From contig CM060915.1 of assembly GCA_030737875.1 (NCBI GenBank), positions 635,316,786 to 635,380,785 of the forward strand: a DNA stretch of 64,000 nucleotides, written 5' to 3'. Position 1 is the stretch's first letter; the number at the start of each line of letters is the position of its first letter. The notes beneath the pieces are model-generated. The model did no database searches. It saw only the letters and a list, made by a program, of their open reading frames with translations, and was not told where the DNA came from. Position numbers and translations under genes: made by a program. Below, piece by piece: positions 45,501 to 57,056 of the stretch. The stretch comes from Allium sativum. Its lineage: Eukaryota; Streptophyta; Magnoliopsida; Asparagales; Amaryllidaceae.

Positions 45501-46397
45501 ATAAACGTTTCATTATTACTGCAACCAACATATCTAAATACATCTGTATTATTAAAATTTACCGTGAAAATGTTAACTTACTATCCTAATTCAACCAATG
45601 TCAATAATATGATTCCAGGTATGTATTTATTTTGGAAAAGTATCTCTTTAGTTGATTATTTAGATATAAGGTAATAATTAGGAAATTTCTGCGTTGATTA
45701 AATAAACACTTATTTTTTTTTCCAAAATTGAAGGAAACAATTCACTATTAAGAGGGAAACAAATAAGGAAGAACATATGCAAATAAATTAAGAGTCCACT
45801 GAGTAATTAAAAAAAGTAATTTAGTATTTATTTCTAATTCAAAAATCAAAAGGGAATAGTTAATTCCTTCTATACTTAGTTGAACATTAGGATTGTACAT
45901 TTACTTATTTAAACATTGTTAAATACCATATCTACTTAGTGTTTTATTCAATGATAACATTATGGAAATTTTATGATGGAATCTGTAGTTTAAAATCGAT
46001 CCAATTTATTTAAATTAGACTAAACACATGCAATCCAAATTCAAAATTAAAGTTTCTACATTTAGCGTCAAACCATTTCTATATCATCAACAGCTATTAT
46101 TCAATGACCATAAAGTATTGTTTTCATGATTTAGATTTTATAAAAGAATCCTCAACTTTAAAAGTTAAAATATATAAATAATATTTCTCAAAATATTATT
46201 TTAATTTCATTAAAGTTCTAAATCAATTTAATGCGGAACACAAGCTACTATTAACTAGCTTTCTTTTAATTGACCTTTACAATCGGTTTAATTTCAATTC
46301 ATTAAAATCGTTGTTTATTAATTACATTTAGAAATCAATTTTTTTAGAATTTAATATAAACTAATATTTAAATGGTTGAAATTTACGGGATGTTACA
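42579..46397 (-). repeat. Relic LTR of a further Tekay-like or LARD-like element, about 3.8 kb
   Basis: The right edge GATGTTACA (46397) is followed on its right by a decayed purine tract and a CTTTTCGTCCTCGAAAAG palindrome (46415-46432) at the usual distance, so this is a 3' LTR in minus orientation. The left edge, TATAACGACC at 42579, looks like a mutated TGTAACGACC terminus. Between them I see no reading frame of substance. It is clearly older than the other LTRs; the left boundary is less certain than the right. Confidence 0.6.
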
Positions 46398-46771
46398 ATA
46401 TCCATCACTCAGAACTTTTCGTCCTCGAAAAGGGATGAAATAAGGAACTAGTAATTAAGTGTTACACCATTCGTATACATATCAATTTTCGATTGCTTTT
46501 TGAAATACAAATTTTGCTTTCAATTAGTATTGGTAACCCAATCACTCAACTGCAGACTTTCGATTTGACTTCTTGATTAGAAACTTCCATTCTCCTTGCA
46601 TAACAAAAAAGTATGATAGTGAACTTTAGATTCTTATCAAAAACTCTTATCAGTGTTCGTCGTTAAGAATCGAGCGAACAATTCTTTTTGGAATCAAAAT
46701 CATATATTCAAAAATAAATCAAAACTGTCATGCAAAAAGAATGGTTTTTGCACACTGACACATTATAGTTC
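46398..46771 (-). other. Short interior of the relic element
   Basis: 374 bp without coding potential, between the purine-tract side of the relic LTR and a second LTR-like edge, TGTAGCATCC at 46772. No clear primer site survives (TTATAGTTCTG sits where GCTCTGATACCA would be expected). Confidence 0.45.
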
Positions 46772-47031
46772 TGTAGCATCCTAAGAATTTCGACACTCGA
46801 ATCCAGACATTTATACATCCTGTGTTCGACTCAAGTATCGAAAATCCAGAAAGCTAAGAGAAAGAAATAAGAGGGTGAGGTAAGAAAGAAAGAAAGTTAA
46901 GAATAGAAGAACAAGAAAACCAATATAACATACATTCTTACATCGCAGCGGAACAAAATATAATATAGAAATAACTTTTATTGAGAACTTGAAATAATAC
47001 TTACAACATCAAAGTACATCAATACACCTGG
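46772..47031 (-). repeat. Partial LTR-like segment left of gypsy B
   Basis: It starts TGTAGCATCCTAAGAATTTC, loosely similar to the U5 edges of the other minus-strand LTRs, and includes the ACATCGCAGCGGAACAAAAT motif shared in form with 4345 and 22811. It is interrupted at 47031 by gypsy B and continues at 56799. Confidence 0.45.
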
Positions 47032-49546
47032 TGTAACGACCCGTATTCTACGCATCATAGGATCGTAGAATATTTATTTCTTTCACATACGAAGTCGTAT
47101 GGTCATGCAACTTTGGGAGGCGACTATTGTGGTCATTTCCCATGTTCATGATTTTTCCCGATTTTTTTAATGACCATTTTACCCCTAGTTGGCACTGTTT
47201 TGGCCATAATGTTTGACTGGAAAGGAATTTTGACCTGAAACCACTTCCATTGGCTCCAGATGATGGTTTACAATTCCGTAGAGTGGTCACATTAGCCAAA
47301 CGGACTCACCGTTTGGGAGATATGGCTGAAACAAGTTTCAGATGGTGAAAAACAGCTTAATTGGGCTTAACCGGGTAATTAGCAGCTAGGCCCAGAGGGG
47401 AATTTCGGGTTTAGAGGCATAGGAGGGCTGATTAGCGTTAGGAAATCACTTTCATTTCAGTTTTGAGCCGCCACAAACCTTCTTGAGACCTTAGTAATGG
47501 CTTCCATCCTCTAAAACCACTCCAAAACACATTTTTAGTGAAGATTAAGCCTAAACTACATCAAAACAAGGCCAAATAGCAACAGAGCAAGGTTGGACCT
47601 GCTGCTATACATAGGAATTCGACCCAAACAGAGAGTATTTCAGATTTGGTGTTTTATTTTGTGGCAAAGGTGAGTGATTTGCATAGTTTTTGCACTAATT
47701 ACAGTAATTAAGGGTAATTAGTGAAGATTAGCGAATTTATACACTAATAAATTCTGGAAAAATGTTTAGAAATTCTTAAATAATATTTTATACCTCTGTT
47801 AGAAATTTGGTTCAATTTGATTAAGTTTCGTTAACCCTATGATTAGTTTTATTTAATCATGCTTAAGGGAAAAATGGGATTTTGGGTACATTTGATCCAT
47901 TTTGATATGTAAATTCATTGTTTTGGTGTTTGTGGTTAGTTTGCTATGATGCTATGACTGTTTTGGAATGATTTGTGATTGATTAGTATAGTAGATTTGT
48001 CGAAAACGTCGTCGAATGGCGTAAACAAGTTGCTGGAAAAAGTTGCAGAAAGTTGTGCAGGGCTTCGGATCGGATGTGGGCTCGGATCGGATATGTGAAC
48101 TGGGCAAGAAACCCAACCCGAACTGGTGTCTGGCACATAAGAGGCTTGGCAAAAAGGAAGGCCATGTTGGTTAAGCTGGGGATCGGACCAACTTAAAGAC
48201 GAAGGGCTCGGATCAGACCGACATAAGGATGAAAGGCTACGACTGGAGTAAGGCGAAGGGATCGGATCGGCTAAAGGAGGAGGATCGGATCGGAGTAAAT
48301 GGAGAACGAGGGAGCTGATCGGAGAAGGAGCATGAACTGGAGGGAAGACAGCAACCCGACCCGACCCGGAGGAGGACACCCGATCCGACCCGAAGTGGAG
48401 TACCCGACCCGAACCAACGCGACGCTGTGGACCCGACCCGAACCGATGGCTAGAGAAAGAACCCGACCCAACCCAGTATTGACCAATAACCCGAGATGCA
48501 AAGGTAGTCCAATATGGGAAGTTAGAGCTCAGGATCCAGTTGGGAACCGATGAGTTCACTTCATGATTGGGCTTTGCTGCGGGACGTGTGCCAAGGGGCT
48601 ATCGATGTCTATGATTTTGGATCACTATGTATGGGAAGTACGTGAACGGATTCAGGGCTGAAATGGCCTAGGTACGACTAAAGTGCTATAGACCAATGAA
48701 GTGGGGTCATTTGTAAAGATTTGGTCATGACTCCATGTGGTAAGCTTGGTAGTAGCAGTAGTTATACAGGTTGAACTCCGTCACTACTTCAATGGGTCTA
48801 GTGATTGACAGTGGTAGACATCGTATGATTTACGCACTGAGTGAGAGATGTGAGGATGGTTGCCATGGATGATTTGTTTGCTATCATTGTGACATGCACA
48901 CCCCACCCCCGTATTCCTTACACTATCTATTATGGCACCTTAGAGTACTGTACGGTATGTGGTACTAACTCTTTGGTTGCAGGTCCAGGTTCAGGTATGG
49001 TTTAGTATACCTGTTATTATTCTGTTTAGATGCTTATCGCTCATACCAGGCTTTATGTCTGACCCAAAGTTTTATGTCCCCTCTTATTACTCTGGGTGCT
49101 CACACGAGCAGACTAGAGACAGGTTAGCTGGTGATGCACGGGTAGATGATCCGGAGACGAGCAGGAGGCTTCCACGTAATATATATATAGTATTCTCCCT
49201 GTGTTGTTGAAGATCACTGCTTGGGCATTAGTGGTGTATCTTCTACTTTAGCTTTCTTTTGTTTAGAGACAGTAAAATTGGAAAGTTATAATAAGCTGTA
49301 TTTGGATTTCCGCTGCTCTGATGTTGATGTTGATTTTAGTTATCAGCTTATGCACTGTCTCACCTGCTTTATGTCAAGTATGTTATTATTATTATATTTT
49401 ATTCCATGCGCTGTGAGACATTCTACAGGTTCCTTGATTTGTTCATTCTCTTCTTTCCTTCCTTTGGCGACCGTTCCGTGCTAGTCGGACATGTGTACAG
49501 CACACTTTCGGAGGAAATACCGGCTGGTGCGGGGCGGGCCATCACA
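47032..49546 (+). repeat. Gypsy B 5' LTR
   Basis: It begins with two inverted repeats, ATTCTACG/CGTAGAAT (47045-47071) and CATACGA-AG-TCGTATG (47086-47101). It also contains a GC-rich tract of CGGATCGGAT and CCCGACCCGA repeats (about 48065-48475). A 207-codon minus-strand frame (47936-48559) spans this low-complexity tract; the 3' LTR copy is broken, so it is not supported as a gene. Confidence 0.92.
48055..48475. repeat. GC-rich CGGAT / CCCGA repeat tract in LTR B
   Basis: The first half has about ten GGATCGGA-type strings; the second half (48353-48450) has clustered CCCGACCCGA. The counterpart is at 55300-55720. It is sharply GC-richer than its surroundings, a likely source of strong RNA structure in the LTR transcript. 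Confidence 0.7.
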
Positions 49547-49548
49547 CT

Positions 49549-49560
49549 TGGTATCAGAGC
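49549..49560 (+). promoter_or_regulatory. Primer binding site of gypsy B (initiator Met tRNA)
   Basis: TGGTATCAGAGC, 2 bp after the 5' LTR ends. Confidence 0.92.
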
Positions 49561-49743
49561 TCTAGGTTGCGTAGTTAACCTAGGGAAGTTATCAGGGAGA
49601 GATAATGTACGTATACGAGAGAGCGTATTTGTGATTATTTTGGTTTTTAAAAGCTATATATATACTATCAGTAGTATAAGAATGAAGTCGTACTACACTA
49701 GCACCACTATGAGTCGTTAATCGTTTCCTTTTTCAGATTGACG

Positions 49744-52437
49744 ATGAGCCGATATACTAGGGGTGCTGGTAGGGGAGCCAATAATGGGAATGCTGCTGAC
49801 ATGAGGACGATGTTTACTGACCTCATGAGAGAGATGCTTAGAGATGTGCGGAGGGCATCTCCCAATGGTGGAAATGGTGGTGGTCCAATAGTGCAGGTGT
49901 CGAGAGTCGACTTCGCCAAGTTAAATAAGGATTATACTAGTCTTGGTGGGAAGCCGTTCCACGGAACGGAGTCGGCTACGGATGTTCAGGATTGGTTGGA
50001 TAGTTGCGAACGTATCTTCGAGGATTTGGGTATCGAGGATGCGATGAAGAGAAAGCTAGCGTCCCTTCAGCTGCAAGGGCGGGCAATGAATTGGTGGAAT
50101 GCTATAAAGGCAGCTACTCCCGAAGATCAGATTACTTGGGAGCAGTTTAAAGCTCGCTTTAGCGAGAAGTTCATTCCAGCTGCTCAGAAGTCAGTGTTGT
50201 TTAAGAAATTCTTGGAGCTCAAGCAGAATGGCAGAGCCGTCTCGGAGTATATTGCTGAATTCGACACTTTGTCAAAATATGGGTTATCTCTTATTGATAC
50301 TGCCGAGAAGAAGAATGAGAAATTCATAACTGGTTTGGATCAGTACTTGGGGGAAAGGCTTATTAACCACATCGATGAGACGTTTGAATCGATTGTGGGG
50401 AAAGCATTAAGATCAGAAAGTCTCTACCCTAAGCCGAAGACTGAGGTTGCATCCGCAGATGAGCCAAAGCCACAAGCAAGTGGTGGAGGCAAGGGTGGTT
50501 CCCAGAATAAGAGAAAGCAGAATCAGACTAAGGATGGCCAGAAGAAAAAGAATAAGCAAGATGTTGAGTGCTTCAGCTGTGGTAAGAAGGGCCATTATGC
50601 TAGTAATTGTCGGGCCAAGCCAGCGGATAGGAAGTGCTTCAACTGTGGCCAAATGGGACATCACAAGGACAAGTGTCCGCAACCCCCCAAAGAAAAGCAA
50701 ATGGTGAAAGCCTACGCCCTTAATGTTATTCCTTCTTCGTCGAATGCCCCAACAGCGGCGGAGAAGGGAAAGAATGTCGCCATTCAAGGTATGCTTTTTG
50801 TTTATGATGTTCCTGTTAGAGTTTTGTTTGATACCGGAGCTTCCAGTTCTTTCATATCTAGTGACCTGGTAGATAGGTTGGGATTGGAGCCCGAGATTGT
50901 CGATAGACCTTTAGTAGTGACGAACCCAATTGGTGGTTCGACTAGCCTTAGCATGATTTGTCGTAATGTGGTCTTATTGAGTCATGGATGCATGTTTGTT
51001 TATGATTGCTTTTTTTTTGGCTTTACTGGGTTTGGCCTTATTTTGGGAGTAGATTGGCTCCAAAGATACAGGGTGGTGGTAGACTGTGAGGGCTTGTTGG
51101 TAACAGCTAGAGCGGATGATGGACGGAGGATAGTGTTTGGTGGTCTACCCAGTAAGGGGGTATTGGCTAGTTTTCTAAACTCCCTCGACATTCCGCATAG
51201 TGAGTTGTCAGGTTTGCCCGTGGTTGGCCAGTATCCGGATGTTTTCGAAGAAGTGACCGGGCTCCCACCACACCGAGAGATTGAGTTCCGTATTGATTTG
51301 GTAAAAGATGCCAGACCTATAGTAATGCCACTTCGTTGTATGGCACCAAGGGAGCAGCGAGAGCTCGAGGTGCAAGTCAGCGATCTTTTGAAGAAGGGAT
51401 TTATCAGAAGGAGTGTTTCTGAATGGGGAGCACCAGTTGTGTTTGCTACCAAGGCGGATGGTTCCCTTCGTTTGTGTGTAGACTACCGCGAGTTAAATAA
51501 AGTGACGAGGAAGAACAAGTATCCTCTACCGCGGATAGATGATTTGTTCGATCAATTGAGTGGCGCGAGAGTATTTTCTCAGTTGGATCTCGCGACAGGT
51601 TTTCATCAGCTTAGAGTGGAAGCTGAGAGTATAGCTAAAACGGCATTTCGGACGCCGTCTGGATTTTATGAGTGGTTGGTCATGCCATTCGGGCTAACCA
51701 ATGCCCCAACATATTTTGTGGATCTTATGAATAGGGTATTCAGGGATCAGTTGAATAAGTTTGTCCTTGTGTTCATTGATGATATTTTGGTCTATTCGAG
51801 GACAGAGGAAGAACACAAGGAACATTTAAGAATAGTGATGGAGGTGTTGAGAAAACACCAATTGAAAGCAAAGTTTTCTAAGTGTCACTTCTGGAAGAGG
51901 GAAGTGAGGTTCTTGGGCCATGTTGTATCAGAGAATGGTATTGCCGTGGACCCGACAAAGGTGGCTACGGTACAGGATTGGCATACGCCCAAGAATACAA
52001 CGGATGTAAGAAGTTTCTTGGGGTTAGCTGGATATTATCGTAAGTTTATCCAAGGTTTCTCCAAGATAGCAGCACCATTGACCCAGTTGACCAAGAAGAA
52101 TCAAGCTTTTGTCTGGGATGAAAGGTGCGAGAATGCATTCAAGAGTCTAAAGGACAAGTTGACATGCGCACCAGTGTTAGTCATTCCTAAGGGGAATGAA
52201 GAGATGATGGTATACACGGATGCCTGTGGTACCGGACTGGGTGCTATATTGATGCAAGGCGGTAGGGTTGTAGCTTATGCAAGTCGGCAATTGAAACCAC
52301 ACGAGAGAAGATACCCTACCCATGATTTAGAATTGGCAGCGATCGTGTTCGCATTAAAGATGTGGAGACACTATCTCTTGGGAGAAAGATTTGAGCTGTT
52401 TACAGATCATAAGTCGTTGAATTATCTCTTCTCTTAG
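49744..52437 (+). CDS. Gypsy B gag-protease-RT-RNase H, ending at an in-frame TAG
   Basis: Starts at ATG 49744 ([11 protein letters not shown]); the frame is open six bases further upstream without an ATG. The capsid domain is residues ~60-230 ([17 protein letters not shown]-like [21 protein letters not shown]). CCHC knuckles are at 276-289 ([14 protein letters not shown]) and 298-311 ([14 protein letters not shown]). The protease has DTGASSSF with Asp at 363. RT runs [20 protein letters not shown] through CVDYRELNK to the active site FIDD at 677-680. RNase H has [10 protein letters not shown] with Asp at 826, and [14 protein letters not shown] at codon 898 (52435-52437) follows directly. The next frame is in phase, so a single base change or stop readthrough would give full gag-pol. 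Alternative: a simple CAG-to-TAG inactivating mutation. Confidence 0.93.
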   Translation: MSRYTRGAGRGANNGNAADMRTMFTDLMREMLRDVRRASPNGGNGGGPIVQVSRVDFAKLNKDYTSLGGKPFHGTESATDVQDWLDSCERIFEDLGIEDAMKRKLASLQLQGRAMNWWNAIKAATPEDQITWEQFKARFSEKFIPAAQKSVLFKKFLELKQNGRAVSEYIAEFDTLSKYGLSLIDTAEKKNEKFITGLDQYLGERLINHIDETFESIVGKALRSESLYPKPKTEVASADEPKPQASGGGKGGSQNKRKQNQTKDGQKKKNKQDVECFSCGKKGHYASNCRAKPADRKCFNCGQMGHHKDKCPQPPKEKQMVKAYALNVIPSSSNAPTAAEKGKNVAIQGMLFVYDVPVRVLFDTGASSSFISSDLVDRLGLEPEIVDRPLVVTNPIGGSTSLSMICRNVVLLSHGCMFVYDCFFFGFTGFGLILGVDWLQRYRVVVDCEGLLVTARADDGRRIVFGGLPSKGVLASFLNSLDIPHSELSGLPVVGQYPDVFEEVTGLPPHREIEFRIDLVKDARPIVMPLRCMAPREQRELEVQVSDLLKKGFIRRSVSEWGAPVVFATKADGSLRLCVDYRELNKVTRKNKYPLPRIDDLFDQLSGARVFSQLDLATGFHQLRVEAESIAKTAFRTPSGFYEWLVMPFGLTNAPTYFVDLMNRVFRDQLNKFVLVFIDDILVYSRTEEEHKEHLRIVMEVLRKHQLKAKFSKCHFWKREVRFLGHVVSENGIAVDPTKVATVQDWHTPKNTTDVRSFLGLAGYYRKFIQGFSKIAAPLTQLTKKNQAFVWDERCENAFKSLKDKLTCAPVLVIPKGNEEMMVYTDACGTGLGAILMQGGRVVAYASRQLKPHERRYPTHDLELAAIVFALKMWRHYLLGERFELFTDHKSLNYLFS

Positions 52438-54105
52438 AAAGATCTGAATCTCCGTCAGCAGAGATGGTTAGAGTTATTAGCTTCCTATGATTTCGACATC
52501 GCATATACACCGGAAAAGGGCAATGCGGTGGCTGATGCATTGAGTAGGAGACATGCCAGCTTAGGGGCTATGTTTCTAGAATGGAATCAACTGGAATACA
52601 TCGCTGGGTTTGATTTCAGACCAAAGTGCGAATTGGATCCAAAAATGTTAGCAAGTTTGATGATCAAACCCACTTTGATTGAGCGGATCGGCTCTAGTCA
52701 GAGGGACGATCCTAACCTATTGGAAATCATCTCCAAGTTAGAGATGGGTATCGATGAGGAGATGAACAAGTATGGGCTTGATCGAGAAGGATGGCTTAGA
52801 AAGGATGGAAAGCTTGTTGTACCCAATGTCAATGGACTAAGAGATGAAGTGCTTAGAGAATGTCATCACTCAAAACTGACTATACACCCCGGTGGTAATA
52901 AGATGTATCGAGATATGAAGCAGACCTACTATTGGGAAGGGATGAAAAGAGACATTGGGAAGTTTATATCCAAATGCATGAATTGTCAGCTAGTTAAAGC
53001 TGAGCAAAAGAAGCCTAGTGGGTTGTTGCAACCATTAGAAATTCCCGAATGGAAATGGGAGCAAGTCTCGATGGATTTCATCGATGGTTTACCAAGGACT
53101 AGATCGGGACATGATAGCATTTGGGTAATTGTGGATCGATTGACTAAAAGTGCAAGATTTATACCAGTCAAATCGACCAGAACGACGGCTAAGTTAGCAG
53201 AATTGTATATGAAGTGGGTAGTGAGATTTCATGGAGTACCTAAAAGCATTGTGAGTGACCGAGACCCGTTGTTCACTAGTGGGTTTTGGAAGAGCTTACA
53301 AGAGGCTCTAGGGTCAGAGTTACATCTCAGTACCGCATATCATCCTCGGACCGACGGTCAGACGGAGAGGGTGAATCGTATTTTGGAAGATCTCTTGAGA
53401 GCATGTATATTGGATTTTGGTGGATCATGGGATGACCATTTGCATCTAGTAGAGTTTGCATATAATAATACCTACCAATCCAGTATCGGTATGGCTCCAT
53501 ATGAAGCTTTGTACGGAAGACCGTGCAACTCACCATCATGTTGGATAGAGAATGGCGAGAAGTTTATGCTTAGACCAGATGTGGTGAGGGAGACTTCAGA
53601 TAATATTAAGATCATTCAACAACGAATGAAGGCTGCCCAAGATAGGCAGAAGAGTTATGCGGATAAGAGGAGAAGAGACTTAAAATTCTCCGTTGGTGAC
53701 TTGGTGTTTGTCAAGATTTCTCCGTTGAAGAGCGTGATACGATTTGGCAGGAGAGGCAAGTTGGCACCAAGATTTGTTGGCCCATTCCCTGTTCTTGAAC
53801 CAGTCGGGAATTTGGCATATAGAGTTGACTTACCAGAGAAGATGGCGGGAGTTCACAACGTATTTCATGTTTCCCAACTAAGGAAGTTCGTTCACGACTC
53901 AGATATGACTATTTCACCTGATCAGTTAGAGGACTTCGAAGTAGAACCCGAGGCGGTTGGGAACCGCAAGCCGACCCATATTGTCGAGCACGACATGAAA
54001 CAACTTCGAAGGAAGGCGGTGAAGCTAGTCAAGGTTCAGTGGGGCGAGGACGAGAATGATTGTACTTGGGAGACAGAGGAGAACATTAGGAAGACACACC
54101 CATAA
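52438..54105 (+). CDS. Gypsy B integrase and chromodomain-like C-terminus
   Basis: In phase with the upstream gag-RT frame; the first internal ATG (52528) lies in the MADALSRRH linker, so the part after TAG alone would still hold a complete integrase. HHCC region: HHSKLTIHPGGNKMYRD and CMNCQLVKAEQK. The catalytic triad lies in SMDFIDGLP, IVSDRDPLF and TDGQTERVN. The GPFPVLEPVGNLAYRVDLP module and HNVFHVSQLRK are followed by a tail, RKAVKLVKVQWGEDENDCTW, matching the Tekay chromodomain. It carries out cDNA insertion in the nucleus. Normal stop at 54103-54105, about 170 bp before the 3' LTR. Confidence 0.93.
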   Translation, partial: KDLNLRQQRWLELLASYDFDIAYTPEKGNAVADALSRRHASLGAMFLEWNQLEYIAGFDFRPKCELDPKMLASLMIKPTLIERIGSSQRDDPNLLEIISKLEMGIDEEMNKYGLDREGWLRKDGKLVVPNVNGLRDEVLRECHHSKLTIHPGGNKMYRDMKQTYYWEGMKRDIGKFISKCMNCQLVKAEQKKPSGLLQPLEIPEWKWEQVSMDFIDGLPRTRSGHDSIWVIVDRLTKSARFIPVKSTRTTAKLAELYMKWVVRFHGVPKSIVSDRDPLFTSGFWKSLQEALGSELHLSTAYHPRTDGQTERVNRILEDLLRACILDFGGSWDDHLHLVEFAYNNTYQSSIGMAPYEALYGRPCNSPSCWIENGEKFMLRPDVVRETSDNIKIIQQRMKAAQDRQKSYADKRRRDLKFSVGDLVFVKISPLKSVIRFGRRGKLAPRFVGPFPVLEPVGNLAYRVDLPEKMAGVHNVFHVSQLRKFVHDSDMTISPDQLEDFEVEPEAVGNRKPTHIVEHDMKQLRRKAVKLVKVQWGEDENDCTWETEENIRKTHP

Positions 54106-54242
54106 CTCTTTGCCTGGTAAGATTTTGACTTCGATTTAGTTTTCCACAGGCTAGGATAGGCTTGTTTGCTTGTTTTGCATGTTTGATTGTTGTGTGTGGC
54201 TGTTAGGCATGCGGGATCCTTTGTATGTTTTGGGTTAAGGAA

Positions 54243-54275
54243 TTTCGGGGACGAAATTTCTTAAGGGGGGGAGAG
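54243..54275 (+). promoter_or_regulatory. Polypurine tract and TTTCGGGGACGAAA palindrome of gypsy B
   Basis: TTTCGGGGACGAAA at 54243-54256 and AAGGGGGGGAGAG ending at 54275, directly before the LTR TG. The palindrome recurs upstream of three other LTRs in the window. Confidence 0.88.
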
Positions 54276-56798
54276 TGTAACGACCCGTATTCTACGCATC
54301 ATAGGATCGTACAATATTTATTTCTTTCACATACGAAGTCGTATGGTCATGTAACTTTGGGAGGCGACTATTGTGGTCATTTCCCATGTTCATGATTTTT
54401 CCCGATTTTTTTAATGACCATTTTACCTCTAGTTGGCACTGTTTTGGCCATAACTTTTGACTGGAAAGGAATTTTGACTTGAAACCACTTCCATTGGCTC
54501 CGGATGATGGTTTACAATTCCGTAGAGTGGTCACATTAGCCAAACGGACTCACCGTTTGGGAGATATGGCTGAAACAAGTTTCAGATGGTGAAAACAGCT
54601 TAATTGGGCTTAACCGGGTAATTAGCAGCTAGGCCCAGAGGGGAATTTCGGGTTTAGAGGCATAGGAGGGCTGATGAGGGTTAGGAAATCACTTTCATTT
54701 CAGTTTTGAGCCGCTACAAACCTTCTTGAGACCTTAGTAATGGCTTCCATCCTCTAAAACCACTCCAAAACACATTTTTAGTGAAGATTAAGCCTAAACT
54801 ACATCAAAACAAGGCCAAATAGCAACAGAGCAAGGTTGGAGCTGCTGCTATACATAGGAATTCGACCCAAACAGAGAGTATTTCAGATTTGGTGTTTTAT
54901 TTTGTGGCAAAGGTGAGTGATTTGCATAGTTTTTGCACTAATTACAGTAATTAAGGGTAATTAGTGAAGATTAGCGAATTTATACACTAATAAATTCTGG
55001 AAAAATGTTTAGAAATTCTTAAATAATATTTTATACCTCTGTTAGAAATTTGGTTCAATTTGATTAAGTTTCGTTAACCCTATGATTAGTTTTATTTAAT
55101 CATGCTTAAGGGGAAAATGGGATTTTGGGTACATTTGATCCATTTTGATATGTAAATTCATTGTTTTGGTGTTTGTGGTTAGTTTGCTATGATGCTATGA
55201 CTGTTTTGGAATGATTTGTGATTGATTAGTATAGTAGATTTGTTGAAAACGTCGTCGAATGGCGTAAACAAGTTGCTGGAAAAAGTTGCAGAAAGTTGTG
55301 CAGGGCTTCGGATCGGATGTGGGCTCGGATCGGATATGTGAACTGGGCAAGAAACCCGACCCGAACTGGTGTCTGGCACATAAGAGGCTTGGCAAAAAGG
55401 AAGGTCATGTTGGTTAAGCTGGGGATCGAACCAACTTAAAGACGAAGGGCTCGGATCAGATCGACTTAAGGATGAAAGGCTACGACTGGAGTAAGGCGAA
55501 GGGATCAGATCGGCTAAAGGAGGAGGATCGGATCAGAGTAAATGGAGAACGAGGGAGCTGATCGGAGAAGGAGCATGAACTGGAGGGAAGACAGCAACCC
55601 GACCCGACCCGAAGGAGGACACCCGACCCGACCCGAAGTGGAGTACCCGACCCGAACCAACGCGACGCTGTGGACCCGACCCGAACCGATGGCTAGAGAA
55701 AGAACCCGACCCGACCCAGTATTGACCAATAACCCGAGATGCAAAGGTAGTCCAATATGGGAAGTTAGAGCTCAGGATCCAGTTGGGAACCGATGAGTTC
55801 ACTTCATGATTGGGCTTTGCTGCGGGACGTGTGCCAAGGGGCTATCGATGTCTATGATTTTGGATCACTATGTATGGGAAGTACGTGAACGGATTCAGGG
55901 CTGAAATGGCCTAGGTACGACTAAAGGGCTATAGACCAATGAAGTGGGGTCATTTGTAAAGATTTGGTCATGACTCCATGTGGTAAGCTTGGTAGTAGCA
56001 GTAGTTGTACAGGTTGAACTACGTCACTACTTCAATGGGTCTAGTGATTGACAGTGGTAGACATCGTATGCTTTACGCACTGAGTGAGAGATGTGAGGAT
56101 GGTTGCCATGGATGATTTGTTTGCTATCATTGTGACATGCACACCCCACCCCCGTATTCCTTACACTATCTATTATGGCACCTTAGAGTACTGTACGGTA
56201 TGTGGTACTAACTCTTTGGTTGTAGGTCCAGGTTCAGGTATGGTTTAGTATACATGTTATTATTCTGTTCAGATGCTTATCGCTCATACCGGGCTTTATG
56301 TCTGACCCAGAGTTTTATGTCCCCTCTTATTACTCTGGGTGCTCACACGAGCAGACTAGAGACAGGTTAGCTGGTGATGCATGGATAGATGATCCGGAGA
56401 CGAGCAGGAGGCTTCCACGTAATATATATATATATATATAGTATTCTCCCTGTGTTGTTGAAGTTCACTGCTTGGGCATTAGTGGTGTATCTTCTACTTT
56501 AACTTTCTTTTGTTTAGAGACAGTAAAATTGGAAAGTTGTTAATAAGCTGTATTTGGATTTCCGCTGCTCTGATGTTGATGTTGATTTTAGTTATCAGCT
56601 TATGCACTGTCTCACCTGCTTTATGTCAAGTATGTTATTATTATTATATTTTATTCCATGCGCTGTGAGACATTCTACAGGTTCCTTAATTTGTTCATTC
56701 TCTTCTTTCCTTCCTTTGGCGACCGTTCCGTGCTAGTCGGACATGTGTACAGCACACTTTCGGAGGAAATACCGGCTGGTGCGGGGCGGGCCGTCACA
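54276..56798 (+). repeat. Gypsy B 3' LTR
   Basis: 2523 bp; matches the 5' LTR throughout, with scattered substitutions and a longer TA run near 56420. The first inverted repeat is damaged (CGTACAAT). Confidence 0.92.
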
Positions 56799-57056
56799 CC
56801 TGGACGGTTATAATAGTCTGTCCTCATATATACATAACACACAACGTAATAATAACGGCATAACATCATATGTCTGAACTCCTACAGCTCGTCTTTGGAC
56901 TTCACAGCGATAACCTGAACCTGTATAACCCGGTCTAACCCGAGCATTACAAACACTTGGTCAGCCTGGTGGACTAGAGTGAGAAAAACTCGCTAAGTTT
57001 ATAATATCATCCAACTTGATTTTAAAGTTAAAACCCTTTCGAAAGAAAAGGATAAT
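56799..57056 (-). repeat. Continuation of the partial LTR-like segment right of gypsy B
   Basis: After the duplicated CCTGG the sequence continues with features seen in the U5/R parts of the other minus-strand LTRs (ACCCGAGCATTACAAACACT, then GAGTGAGAAAAACTCGCTAAG). It stops abruptly at 57057, where LTR D begins. Confidence 0.4.

Larger units (their letters stand above)
47032..56798 (+). mobile_element. Gypsy element B: near-intact Tekay/Del-type retrotransposon, plus strand
   Basis: LTRs 47032-49546 (2515 bp) and 54276-56798 (2523 bp), both TGTAACGACC...TCACA. Primer site TGGTATCAGAGC is at 49549-49560, and purine tract AAGGGGGGGAGAG abuts the 3' LTR. Flanks are CCTGG (47027-47031) and CCTGG (56799-56803), a perfect duplication. 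A single gag-pol frame of 1453 codons from 49744 to 54105 is open apart from one TAG at codon 898. By eye the LTRs differ by more substitutions than those of the LARD, so it inserted earlier than the LARD did. Confidence 0.95.

Noticed and set aside
42579..46397. Solo LTR
   Set aside because: A purine-tract region and the TTTTCG...CGAAAA motif lie directly outside the right edge, so interior sequence is present, and no flanking duplication is seen.
47936..48559. 207-codon minus-strand frame in the gypsy B 5' LTR
   Set aside because: Ser/Pro/Arg-rich product of a CGGAT/CCCGA repeat tract; the 3' LTR copy is broken into short pieces. Kept only as a repeat feature.
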